Assembly (NCBI GenBank): GCA_003663355.1
Contig: QMZV01000024.1
Span: 1-9,830, forward strand
Source of the DNA: Candidatus Aenigmatarchaeota archaeon
GTDB taxonomy: Archaea; Aenigmatarchaeota; Aenigmatarchaeia; QMZS01
Direction of reading: 5' to 3'
Length of the DNA stretch: 9,830 bases
Shown here in pieces: positions 1 to 5,538 of the stretch. The first letter of the stretch is position 1; every line of letters begins with the position of its first letter. A program made the translations under genes and the position numbers. The notes under the pieces are model-generated. The model saw only the letters and a list, made by a program, of their open reading frames with translations, was not told the origin of the DNA and searched no databases.

Positions 1-647
1 AAAGTTGCATTTAATTCTCCAATAAAGGCATCAACAAACTTTTCAAGATGAAATCCTTTTATAATTAGATAAATACCAATAATACCAAATACAATTCTCC
101 AAGCCAAACTTCCAAAAATAGCATATAACACGAAAATTATTGCAGGTATTCCTAAAACTAACTTGCTTGTTTGGGGATCATGAACAAGTTCTTTAAAAAA
201 CTTTAGAGCAACATAATAGCCGCTTTCAAGTTGCGAACTTTGTTTTACAACAATTTTTTTAATAGATAATAATTCTATTTTAGACTGAATTATCGGCAGT
301 ACATATTCATCTTCTGCTCCGTCAGAGACAAAAATAGCCTTTTTTGGATTATATTTTTTTATTACTTCTTCTAATTGCTCTGAAATTTGCGAATCTGAAA
401 CAATTCCTAATTTTTTATCTCCAAGAAGGGTGGCAATACAAACTTTCTGGTTTTGTTTTTTTAAATCATCAAACTCTTTTATTGCTCCAAATAGAGAGTT
501 TGCATCACTTTCTTCAGGGTCTTTTAAAGCAAGATTTTTTGCAACTTCTAGATTGTTTTTTCTTCCAAATATAGGCCCCTTTATGCCTAATTTTTCTCCA
601 ATATCATTATCTCTATCAACGCAGACAATTAGAATTGGTTTTTCCAT
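1..647 (-). CDS. DUF373 family membrane protein, partial (C-terminal end lies outside the window)
   Basis: Translating the minus strand from the ATG at 645-647 gives 215 uninterrupted residues before the window edge. The N-terminus reads MEKPILIVCVDRDNDIGEK and continues with GIKGPIFGRKNN and then LKDPEESDANSLFGAI. This is the typical start of the archaeal DUF373 family: an acidic VDxDNDIG motif, a GIKGPxxGR motif and a DPEDSDxN motif. A cytosolic alpha/beta-like domain covers about residues 1-150. Two hydrophobic segments follow at about 163-179 and 181-197, so the protein is anchored in the membrane. DUF373 proteins are usually well over 300 residues, so roughly a third or more is missing here. 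The biochemical function of the family is unknown. The gene diverges from the small gene at 766 across a 118-base spacer. No clear Shine-Dalgarno site precedes the start. Family assignment rests on recalled motifs. Confidence 0.85.
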   Translation of the reverse strand, partial: MEKPILIVCVDRDNDIGEKLGIKGPIFGRKNNLEVAKNLALKDPEESDANSLFGAIKEFDDLKKQNQKVCIATLLGDKKLGIVSDSQISEQLEEVIKKYNPKKAIFVSDGAEDEYVLPIIQSKIELLSIKKIVVKQSSQLESGYYVALKFFKELVHDPQTSKLVLGIPAIIFVLYAIFGSLAWRIVFGIIGIYLIIKGFHLEKFVDAFIGELNAT

Positions 648-680
648 AATATATACAAATATCTATAATTTAGTTGAATA

Positions 681-689
681 TCTTTAAAT
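681..689 (-). promoter_or_regulatory. possible TATA box for the DUF373 gene
   Basis: On the minus strand this reads ATTTAAAGA, about 34-42 bases before the DUF373 start codon. That position would give a leader of roughly ten bases. The surrounding 648-765 spacer is very AT-rich, so chance matches are likely and this is a weak call. Confidence 0.25.
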
Positions 690-725
690 TATTAAGAATA
701 CTCTACTTTTAAATGATAAATTGAG

Positions 726-733
726 TATTTAAA
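726..733 (+). promoter_or_regulatory. TATA-like box upstream of the 766 gene
   Basis: TATTTAAA lies 33-40 bases before the ATG at 766. A start site about 25-30 bases downstream would fall near 755-757, leaving a short leader that still contains the GGTGA site at 756-760. The spacing agrees with an archaeal TBP/TFB promoter. AT richness makes it only a moderate call. Confidence 0.4.
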
Positions 734-755
734 GTTTTCTATGTAATTATTATTA

Positions 756-760
756 GGTGA
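756..760 (+). promoter_or_regulatory. Shine-Dalgarno site that fixes the start of the 766 gene
   Basis: GGTGA, complementary to the usual archaeal 16S 3' end, ends five bases before the ATG at 766. The frame could also begin at GTG 757, but that codon lies inside this site, so the ATG at 766 is the better start. Confidence 0.6.
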
Positions 761-765
761 ATAAG

Positions 766-1056
766 ATGCTTGAATTGGACAGGATTGGTAAAAAAGCAGA
801 CTGGAGAGAAAATCTGAGTATAGAAGCAGAGCAAGAACTAAATCAGATTCTTGAAGCAGTTAAAAAACACAGATGTGCCTATAAAGATGCAGAGAATGTC
901 CAGATTGCGCAATTGTGGTGCGGTTTAATAGAAATCAAGAGAATGATCAACAAACTAAATGACAGACTAGGATACATAGAAACTATCTTAAATGCTTTAT
1001 TTAAAGCAAGAGATGAAGAAAGAGACAAGCTTATGAAATCTTTGATGAAGTTCTAA
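766..1056 (+). CDS. small helical protein of unknown function, 96 residues
   Basis: I do not recognise this protein. From the ATG at 766 it starts MLELDRIGKKADWRENLS and is almost entirely predicted helix, with heptad-like runs. One is around residues 18-35 (EAEQELNQILEAVKKH) and another around 45-92, including IEIKRMINKLNDRLGYIE. It has no signal peptide or membrane segment. Charged and hydrophobic residues alternate as in a helical hairpin or coiled coil. Two cysteines are present but not in a zinc motif. It appears to be a single-gene unit: its own TATA-like box and Shine-Dalgarno site lie upstream, and a T-rich stretch follows the stop. A longer reading from GTG 757 would add three residues and is less likely. 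The good ribosome site and protein-like composition support a real gene. Confidence 0.65.
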   Translation: MLELDRIGKKADWRENLSIEAEQELNQILEAVKKHRCAYKDAENVQIAQLWCGLIEIKRMINKLNDRLGYIETILNALFKARDEERDKLMKSLMKF

Positions 1057-1078
1057 TTTTTTATTTTTTGGGTTTTTT
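1057..1078 (+). terminator. T-rich archaeal terminator
   Basis: Directly after the TAA at 1054-1056 come three runs of six T on the plus strand, the second and third separated by GGG. T-tracts without a hairpin are the common intrinsic termination signal in archaea. The position right after a stop codon supports the call. Confidence 0.55.
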
Positions 1079-1119
1079 GATTTGTTTAGTTTTAGTTATA
1101 TTTAGGGTTTTGTTATTTT

Positions 1120-1569
1120 ATGAGTATATTTACAATAGAGGATAAAAAAACTATAGAAGAGCTAAAAAGAATTAAGGATAATAAAAGAAAAAAGTTTGAA
1201 AATATCAAAAAGAAAAACAGATATAATTATGAAAAAATAAAAAAGGAGTTTCTAAGAATACCAGAAAATTTATTGGATGATGAAGAAAAAGAGATAAGAA
1301 AAATATTATTAAGTAAAGGTTATATATCAGGAAAAGAAAATTGGAAAATTATATCTAATTCAATAAGAATAAAATCATATAATTGGGAAAGCCTAAAACA
1401 AGATAAAGAATCAAAAATATATGAAAAGGTAATGAAATATTTAGGAGAAACAAAAATAGAAGAGAAAATAAATAAACCAGTAAATATAAAAATAATTTCA
1501 CTAGAGGAAGTTAATCAGATAAAAAAATTAAGTGATATGGAGAAAGAGAAAATGAAATATGAAGATTAG
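1120..1569 (+). CDS. lysine-rich hypothetical protein, 149 residues
   Basis: I do not recognise this protein. It opens MSIFTIEDKKTIEELKRIKD and is dominated by Lys, Glu, Ile and Asn. The first 50 residues look like a highly charged helix. A more mixed central part (about 65-100) contains GYISGKENWKII and a second Trp, and the end is acidic. There is no membrane segment, signal or zinc motif. The codons are more A-rich than in neighbouring genes, with heavy use of ATA, AAA and AGA, which could mean recent acquisition or relaxed constraint. No Shine-Dalgarno site precedes the ATG, and TTATATTTA at 1096-1104 is only a rough TATA match. It runs convergent to the paralogue pair, with 15 bases between the stops. 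The internal Trp and Gly residues and 150 open codons favour a real gene, but the evidence is weaker than for its neighbours. Confidence 0.5.
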   Translation: MSIFTIEDKKTIEELKRIKDNKRKKFENIKKKNRYNYEKIKKEFLRIPENLLDDEEKEIRKILLSKGYISGKENWKIISNSIRIKSYNWESLKQDKESKIYEKVMKYLGETKIEEKINKPVNIKIISLEEVNQIKKLSDMEKEKMKYED

Positions 1570-1575
1570 ATCGAA

Positions 1576-1586
1576 TTTTTACTTTT
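1576..1586 (+). terminator. possible T-rich terminator for the 1120-1569 gene
   Basis: Two short T runs (TTTTT and TTTT, split by AC) follow the TAG at 1567-1569 on the plus strand. The second run reaches into the stop of the convergent gene. It is shorter than the tract at 1057-1078 and so less certain. Confidence 0.3.
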
Positions 1587-2076
1587 AAACAGATTCCATT
1601 AATTTAATTCCATATAATTCTCCAATTGTTATTTTCAATTTATTTATCAAATTCTTTGCAAAATAGAAATCTCTAATTCTCTTTTTTTTGTAATAGATGA
1701 AATAATACATCCACCAGAATGTTCTTTGCAGAAATCCGGTTTCAACTTCTGTTATGAATGCAGGCACTATTGCTATTGTAACATTCCCCTCTCTTGTTTC
1801 CGAATTTTGAGAACCTTGAGCAACTAACTCAACCTTAATTTTCGTCCAGGTATCTATTTTTCTAATAACTTCCCACTTTACATAGAATGATTTATTTATA
1901 GAAGTTGCATCCCATTTCAATTTTACTTCTTTAACATCTTTTCCCATTACCTCAAGAACATCTTTAAAAATTTTACCCATTTTAAAATATAATCTGAAGG
2001 GTTCCTTTCCCTCAAATTTGATTATCTCTTTTTCCCTTGGATAACTCAAGTTATCTTCAAATTTAACTTTTCTCAT
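1585..2076 (-). CDS. uncharacterised protein, downstream member of a tandem paralogue pair, 163 residues
   Basis: I do not recognise the family. The N-terminal two thirds (about 20-110) alternate like beta strands, with segments such as VKEVKLKW and KIKVELV. The last third (about 115-155) looks helical and starts with a very aromatic patch, RTFWWMYYFIYY, followed by KKKR. That patch is too short for a normal membrane helix and could sit at a membrane surface or in a protein interface. It aligns with the upstream neighbour: FEG (21-23), KEVKLK (49-54), W68, D75, T78, P105, TE (109-110), Q117 and TF (119-120) all have counterparts there. Its start lies three bases after that gene's TGA (TGA, CTT, ATG), so the two are surely cotranscribed and probably translationally coupled. 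There is no signal peptide. It ends 15 bases from the convergent lysine-rich gene. Confidence 0.75.
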   Translation of the reverse strand: MRKVKFEDNLSYPREKEIIKFEGKEPFRLYFKMGKIFKDVLEVMGKDVKEVKLKWDATSINKSFYVKWEVIRKIDTWTKIKVELVAQGSQNSETREGNVTIAIVPAFITEVETGFLQRTFWWMYYFIYYKKKRIRDFYFAKNLINKLKITIGELYGIKLMESV

Positions 2077-2079
2077 AAG

Positions 2080-2595
2080 TCATTCATGTTTTAGTTTATC
2101 AAAATATTTAAACAACTTTTCTTCAAAACAGGAAACTTTTAATCTGGCCCAGTCAAGATATTCCTCTATTTTTTTATTATAAAACAAATTGTGCCATGCA
2201 ATCCTTAAAAATTCATAAAAAAATGTTTTTTGCCAATATGTTTCTTGAGGATATTCTGTAACAATTACAGGTTCGCTCAATTTTATTTTTGCTTCTCCTT
2301 TGTTTCCCTTATATTTTACTTCAATTTCAACATCAACCCTGAAATAAGTGTAATTATCTAAATCTTTAAAAACATACCAAACAGCCTCATATTGACCCTC
2401 TTTAACTTTAACTTCTTTTTGTTGCCAGGTTGTTGGAGAAAAAATTGTTTGAACTAATTTTGGGACAAATTCAATTAATTTATTTGGATTATTGCCCTCA
2501 TAAAAATACTCAAGGTTTTTCAATCCGGGTTTTGAACCTCTTTTATACAAATCATTCCAAATTGTTAATTTCGCTCCAGATGGTATGTATACCAT
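2080..2595 (-). CDS. uncharacterised protein, upstream member of a tandem paralogue pair, 171 residues
   Basis: I do not recognise the family. The layout matches the downstream gene: a short N-terminal region (MVYIPSGAKLTIWNDLYKRG), a beta-rich middle (about 55-115) and an aromatic helical end (about 120-168). The end starts QKTFFYEFLRIAWHNLFY and is followed by NKK. Matching positions are YEG (32-34), KEVKVK (60-65), W73, D80, T83, P109, TE (113-114), Q122, TF (124-125) and AR (150-151). The offset from the sister protein stays at 11 early, then 4-5, then 9-10, as expected for true homology with a few gaps. There is no signal peptide or clear transmembrane helix. It is the first gene of a two-gene minus-strand operon and diverges from the membrane-protein gene at 2636 across 40 bases. 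The start is ATG with no Shine-Dalgarno site, which suggests a short leader or none. Confidence 0.75.
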   Translation of the reverse strand: MVYIPSGAKLTIWNDLYKRGSKPGLKNLEYFYEGNNPNKLIEFVPKLVQTIFSPTTWQQKEVKVKEGQYEAVWYVFKDLDNYTYFRVDVEIEVKYKGNKGEAKIKLSEPVIVTEYPQETYWQKTFFYEFLRIAWHNLFYNKKIEEYLDWARLKVSCFEEKLFKYFDKLKHE

Positions 2596-2608
2596 AATAA
2601 TTAATTAA

Positions 2609-2620
2609 AGATTATAATCT
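2609..2620. promoter_or_regulatory. 12-base perfect palindrome in the divergent spacer, possible shared TATA element or operator
   Basis: AGATTATAATCT is its own reverse complement. Its centre (2614.5) is one base from the midpoint of the 40-base spacer, about 20 bases before the minus-strand ATG and 22 before the plus-strand ATG. It contains a TATA-like core readable on both strands. The distance is a little short for a classical TATA box with leaderless starts, so a regulator site is an alternative. Confidence 0.4.
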
Positions 2621-2635
2621 CAAGAAAATATTATT

Positions 2636-2896
2636 ATGTTAAATAAGTTTATAAAGAGCGATTTGAGAAATTTAATAATTTTGTCTATTTGCATAGTTCT
2701 TTTTTTTCTAATATATAAATTAGGTTTTTTGATGTTTGTTAAAAAAATAATAGGGATTATCTTTTTGATTTTTGGGTTGATTATTGCAATTAAGTTTCCT
2801 CAATTAGGTGATTATCAACCAAAAAAATTTTCTGTTCTTTTTATTCTTATTGGAATCTTCATCTTGTTGTTTGGAGTGTATTTGTTGGTTTTTTAA
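2636..2896 (+). CDS. small integral membrane protein with three predicted helices, 86 residues
   Basis: I do not recognise this protein. A short basic N-terminus (MLNKFIKSDLRN) precedes three hydrophobic segments at about residues 12-34, 37-53 and 65-85. Two lysines (KK) divide the first two helices, and a polar loop, KFPQLGDYQPKK, lies between the second and third. By the positive-inside rule the N-terminus should be cytoplasmic. The protein ends almost immediately after the last helix. It has no conserved catalytic residues and looks like a structural or anchoring subunit. The next gene starts three bases after its stop, so it is probably cotranscribed and coupled with the 511-residue protein. 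That suggests it anchors or recruits that soluble protein at the membrane (inference). No Shine-Dalgarno site is visible. Confidence 0.65.
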   Translation: MLNKFIKSDLRNLIILSICIVLFFLIYKLGFLMFVKKIIGIIFLIFGLIIAIKFPQLGDYQPKKFSVLFILIGIFILLFGVYLLVF

Positions 2897-2899
2897 ATT

Positions 2900-4435
2900 A
2901 TGGCAGAATTTATTGATGATTTGGAAAAGTACGGGAGCAAAGGTGGAAAATATCTTGGAAGATTTGTTTGTGCCGCACCTTTTGAAACACGCACGGAATT
3001 TAATTTCACTCTTCCAAAAGGAAAAGGGACTGATTTATGGGTTGGCTTTCTTATTAATCTTGAAAAAAAAGGTTATACAGTTCAGAAAGTAAGCGAGAGT
3101 TTGGAGATTTCTCCGGTTGATGTTGGTTACTATAATTTAACTCAAAAACAAAAAGAGGAGATGGAGGCAAGAATAAAACAAGGTTTGGCAAGTGTTGCTA
3201 ATGCAGTCTCTGACTATGAACTGCTTGCTCATGATAGAAGAAAATATGAAGAACTCTTGAAAATGCTTGAAACGGGAGATGAACATTCTCTGAGAGCAAC
3301 TTTCATAGACGAAGTTGATATTAACACAGGGCCAAATTCTATAAAAGGTATGGTTGTAAGATGGCCGACGATAATAGCTGATTTTATGACCCTTGGAGAA
3401 AAAATGCCGGAGGAAACAGATGTTAATAAAATAAAAGATGAACTAAAAATTTCTAAAGCAGAAGCAGTCATTCTATCAACGAAGCAGAGATTATACAACA
3501 ACTGGAAACAAATTTTTGGTCCAGAAGTTAGAGGAAGATTGGAAAGAATAATTGCACAACAAAACTCAAGAAAGAAAACAATAGAAGAATATAAAAACTG
3601 GTTAAAACCTTTAATTGCAAGATACAAACTCTATAAAGAGGGTTTATCAGAGACTGCTAAGGAGACTTTAATTAGTCCTTATCACTCTCCTGCCCAAGCT
3701 GTTTCAACAAATATTATAAGTATCTGTGCATGGCAGCCTGTTGTTGAAATAGAGTTAAGAGGTGGAACTTTTGAAATGAAAGAGGATACGAAATTTGGAA
3801 TTGAACCTTATGATAGGTTTACAAAAGAAAAATTAATTTTAGACAAAAAGATTGGATTGAAAAGCAGATATCCTTGGATTAATGAAGAATGGGTTGATAA
3901 ATCTGTTGCAGAAATAAAAAAAGAATGGCTAAAAGAAAACAGACTTTATTATGTTTTCTTGCAGGTTAAAAATACAAGAGTAGTACTTAAATCTGCAACT
4001 GGATCAGAAATAGAAGATATAACTCTAAATACAAAAAATTGGTTTGTAAGCCAGAATGCGCTCCTCGCTTTATTGCTTGAATTAAAAGCAAAACAAGAAG
4101 AATTTGACAGAGAAATAAATCAACTTTTGGGTATTACTGGTGAGGAAGGTTTAAAACTTGAGGAAGAGGTTGATAAAATTATAGAGAAATGGAAAAAGGA
4201 AGGGAAAGAAAAAAAGAAAGAAAATTTAATAAAAAAGAAAATTAGTAAATTTAAGGAAGTTTTCTCAAAAATTTCAGAATCTCTTGGGCTTGAATCTGCT
4301 TTTTCAAGATTAGGTCCTTATGAACATGATTTTGATGATAGAATTACAAGCATATACCTTCCTACTTTAGCAATTGATTTTTATAGGCCGCATGTTGTCG
4401 GTTATCTTTTAGAGGCTGCCGGTGTTGGAAAATGA
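2900..4435 (+). CDS. large uncharacterised soluble protein with a charged coiled coil, 511 residues
   Basis: I do not recognise a known domain. There is no signal peptide or transmembrane helix. Residues about 80-125 form a long helix. Residues about 130-165 hold a distinctive segment, FIDEVDINTGPNSIKG, followed by VRWPTIIADFM. Residues about 180-250 are helical, with KAEAVILSTKQRLYNNW and FGPEVRGR. Residues about 260-380 look beta-rich, with WQPVVEIELRGG and YYVFLQVKNTRVVL. A long, highly charged coiled coil follows at about 385-465, including a lysine-rich run near 431-450. The tail (470-511) has LGPYEHDFDD and FYRPHVVGYLL. Its mixed, protein-like composition and several Trp and Gly residues argue for a maintained function. 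It starts three bases after the membrane-protein gene and overlaps the end of DUF655 by 34 bases on the opposite strand. A scaffold or membrane-associated complex is possible but not shown. Confidence 0.75.
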   Translation: MAEFIDDLEKYGSKGGKYLGRFVCAAPFETRTEFNFTLPKGKGTDLWVGFLINLEKKGYTVQKVSESLEISPVDVGYYNLTQKQKEEMEARIKQGLASVANAVSDYELLAHDRRKYEELLKMLETGDEHSLRATFIDEVDINTGPNSIKGMVVRWPTIIADFMTLGEKMPEETDVNKIKDELKISKAEAVILSTKQRLYNNWKQIFGPEVRGRLERIIAQQNSRKKTIEEYKNWLKPLIARYKLYKEGLSETAKETLISPYHSPAQAVSTNIISICAWQPVVEIELRGGTFEMKEDTKFGIEPYDRFTKEKLILDKKIGLKSRYPWINEEWVDKSVAEIKKEWLKENRLYYVFLQVKNTRVVLKSATGSEIEDITLNTKNWFVSQNALLALLLELKAKQEEFDREINQLLGITGEEGLKLEEEVDKIIEKWKKEGKEKKKENLIKKKISKFKEVFSKISESLGLESAFSRLGPYEHDFDDRITSIYLPTLAIDFYRPHVVGYLLEAAGVGK

Positions 4436-4950
4436 TGCACAAACAAATAATATTTCTCTTTTCCCTTTAATTCTTCAATAATTCTTTTTGCTATTATTTG
4501 TTCTACTTCAACTGTTATTCCAACTCTTTTTTTTAAATCCTCAAAAGAAGTGAATGGTTTTTTTCTTTCTTTTAAAATAATCCCAACATGCTTTTTTCCA
4601 ATACTTGGAAGCAGCTCTAATTTGTGCATCCTGATAGAGATTCTTGTTGCTTTATTAAAAAAATCTACAAAATCTTTTTCCCTTGCTTTTACAATTTCCT
4701 TAATAACTTCTTCTAAATTATTTCTTGCAAAATTTGTCAAATCTTTTTCTTTTAATTTTCTTCTTATATATTTTATCTTCTCTTTATCATCTATTCCAAT
4801 TTCTTCCTTTATTTTTACATCTTTCTTTGCAACTAATTCAAGCAAAGTAAAATGATTAAACCCAATAGATATTATTATTGGCTCTATTTTTTTCATCCCA
4901 GCATAACCATTAGGTAAGTAATCTAACACAATTACTTTCTCTTCTCTCAT
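4402..4950 (-). CDS. DUF655 family protein with a helix-hairpin-helix motif
   Basis: The N-terminus (EEKVIVLDYLPNG, then EPIIISIG and FTLLELV) resembles the OB-like start of the archaeal DUF655 family. Residues about 111-145 contain LELLPSIGKKHVGIILKER followed by PFTSFEDLKKRVG, a clear helix-hairpin-helix nucleic-acid-binding motif. The gene follows rpoF, the usual archaeal neighbour of DUF655, which supports the call. It probably acts on DNA or RNA; the exact role in the family is not established. As I recall, the family normally ends near YxLFV. Here eleven more residues (HHFPTPAASKR, 172-182) follow, all encoded in the stretch that overlaps the end of the convergent 511-residue gene. The rpoF stop lies 30 bases upstream and no Shine-Dalgarno site is visible. 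Confidence 0.85.
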   Translation of the reverse strand: MREEKVIVLDYLPNGYAGMKKIEPIIISIGFNHFTLLELVAKKDVKIKEEIGIDDKEKIKYIRRKLKEKDLTNFARNNLEEVIKEIVKAREKDFVDFFNKATRISIRMHKLELLPSIGKKHVGIILKERKKPFTSFEDLKKRVGITVEVEQIIAKRIIEELKGKEKYYLFVHHFPTPAASKR

Positions 4951-4980
4951 ATTCTTAAAGATTTTAAAATGGATTTTCCA

Positions 4981-5298
4981 TTATTTATATTTGCTAATTA
5001 TTTTAATAATATTCTTTAATTGCTCTAGTTTTAATTTTTCTTTTTTCAGAATTAATTTCAAAGTTTGCTCATCCTCCGGCATCAAATTTACTATATTAAT
5101 TAATTGCTCATCTTTCAAACCAATTTCTTTCAATTCTTCTATTAATTTAGAGGCATCTGTTTTTGATAATTTCGTTACTTTTTTCAAATATTCATAAGCA
5201 AGTTGCTGCTCATAATTCAATTCTCTTTTCTTCATTTTTTTTGTCAAAATATCCTTTGCCTCTGAATTAGGAATTGGAACCTTATTTTTTATTATCAT
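4981..5298 (-). CDS. rpoF: DNA-directed RNA polymerase subunit Rpo4 (RpoF)
   Basis: The 105-residue protein has the archaeal Rpo4 pattern. An N-terminal strand region (MIIKNKVPIPNSEAKDIL) is followed by a basic stretch. The helical C-terminal domain then contains EQQLAYEYLKKVTKLSKTDA, IEELKEIGLKDEQLINIVNL and the hallmark MPEDEQTLKLIL. Rpo4 pairs with Rpo7 to form the polymerase stalk, which helps open DNA, bind emerging RNA and recruit factors. The rpo7 gene is not in this window. The length is slightly below the roughly 110-120 residues usual for the family. It lies 40 bases after eS27 and 30 bases before DUF655, all on the minus strand. The rpoF-DUF655 pairing is conserved in archaea. A TATATAAA sequence just upstream may give it its own promoter. 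Confidence 0.9.
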   Translation of the reverse strand: MIIKNKVPIPNSEAKDILTKKMKKRELNYEQQLAYEYLKKVTKLSKTDASKLIEELKEIGLKDEQLINIVNLMPEDEQTLKLILKKEKLKLEQLKNIIKIISKYK

Positions 5299-5315
5299 AA
5301 TTTTAATTAAATTTA

Positions 5316-5323
5316 TTTATATA
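5316..5323 (-). promoter_or_regulatory. possible internal TATA box for rpoF
   Basis: On the minus strand TATATAAA lies 18-25 bases before the rpoF ATG, inside the 40-base spacer after eS27. The sequence is a very good TATA box. The distance is slightly short for a leaderless start, so use of this promoter is uncertain. Confidence 0.4.
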
Positions 5324-5338
5324 GATTTTTTAGAGAAT

Positions 5339-5506
5339 TTATTCATAACTTTCAATTACTTCTGCAAGAATTTTTGCTTTTCCTCCTGTTGGTTCTGCAA
5401 TTAATTTGTTGCATTTTAGACATTTAACTTTTAGGGTTGCCTTGTTAAATATTATCTGCTCATTACCGCACTCGCACCTTACTTTTAAAAACTTTGACCT
5501 AACCAT
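5339..5506 (-). CDS. rps27e: small ribosomal subunit protein eS27
   Basis: Translating the minus strand from the ATG at 5504-5506 gives a 55-residue protein ending at TAA 5339-5341. It starts MVRSKFLKVRCECGNEQ and contains IIFNKATLKVKCLKC and then AEPTGGKAKI, which are signature segments of eS27. The protein binds one zinc ion and sits on the small ribosomal subunit. The second zinc pair is a normal CxxC (C29, C32). The first pair reads CxC (C11, C13), where the family usually has CPxC, so one residue appears to be missing. It is the first gene of the minus-strand cluster with rpoF and DUF655 and diverges from rpoA1 across 32 bases. A strong TATA box 25-32 bases upstream and the lack of a Shine-Dalgarno site point to a leaderless mRNA. 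Confidence 0.93.
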   Translation of the reverse strand: MVRSKFLKVRCECGNEQIIFNKATLKVKCLKCNKLIAEPTGGKAKILAEVIESYE

Positions 5507-5510
5507 AAGT

Positions 5511-5518
5511 TATTTAAA
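5511..5518 (+). promoter_or_regulatory. rpoA1: TATA-like box for rpoA1
   Basis: TATTTAAA lies 21-28 bases before the rpoA1 ATG, with no Shine-Dalgarno site in between, so transcription probably begins at or next to the start codon. It begins only five bases from the eS27 start codon, on the eS27 side of the 32-base spacer. Confidence 0.5.
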
Positions 5519-5530
5519 GTTTAAATTAAA

Positions 5531-5538
5531 TTTATATA
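5531..5538 (-). promoter_or_regulatory. rps27e: TATA box for the eS27 cluster
   Basis: On the minus strand this reads TATATAAA, 25-32 bases before the eS27 ATG, followed by a plain AT-rich spacer. The spacing fits a leaderless archaeal promoter. The box directly abuts the rpoA1 start codon on the other strand. Confidence 0.6.

Noticed and set aside
344..687. Two plus-strand open frames opposite the DUF373 gene
   Set aside because: They are antisense shadows. The minus strand here encodes recognisable DUF373 motifs without interruption, and the plus-strand translations are low-complexity Phe/Leu-rich.
757..765. GTG start that would add three residues to the 766 gene
   Set aside because: The GTG lies within the GGTGA Shine-Dalgarno site, and the ATG at 766 is at the right spacing from it.
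2808..3092. Open frame overlapping the membrane protein and the start of the 511-residue gene
   Set aside because: It straddles two better-supported genes in another frame and has no conserved features or start signal.
3229..3627. Minus-strand frame of 132 codons inside the 511-residue gene
   Set aside because: It is an antisense shadow with Ser/Phe-rich composition typical of the complement of a Lys/Glu-rich gene.
4550..5197. Plus-strand frames opposite DUF655 and rpoF
   Set aside because: They are shadows of recognised minus-strand genes, with Ser/Phe-rich composition and no start signals.
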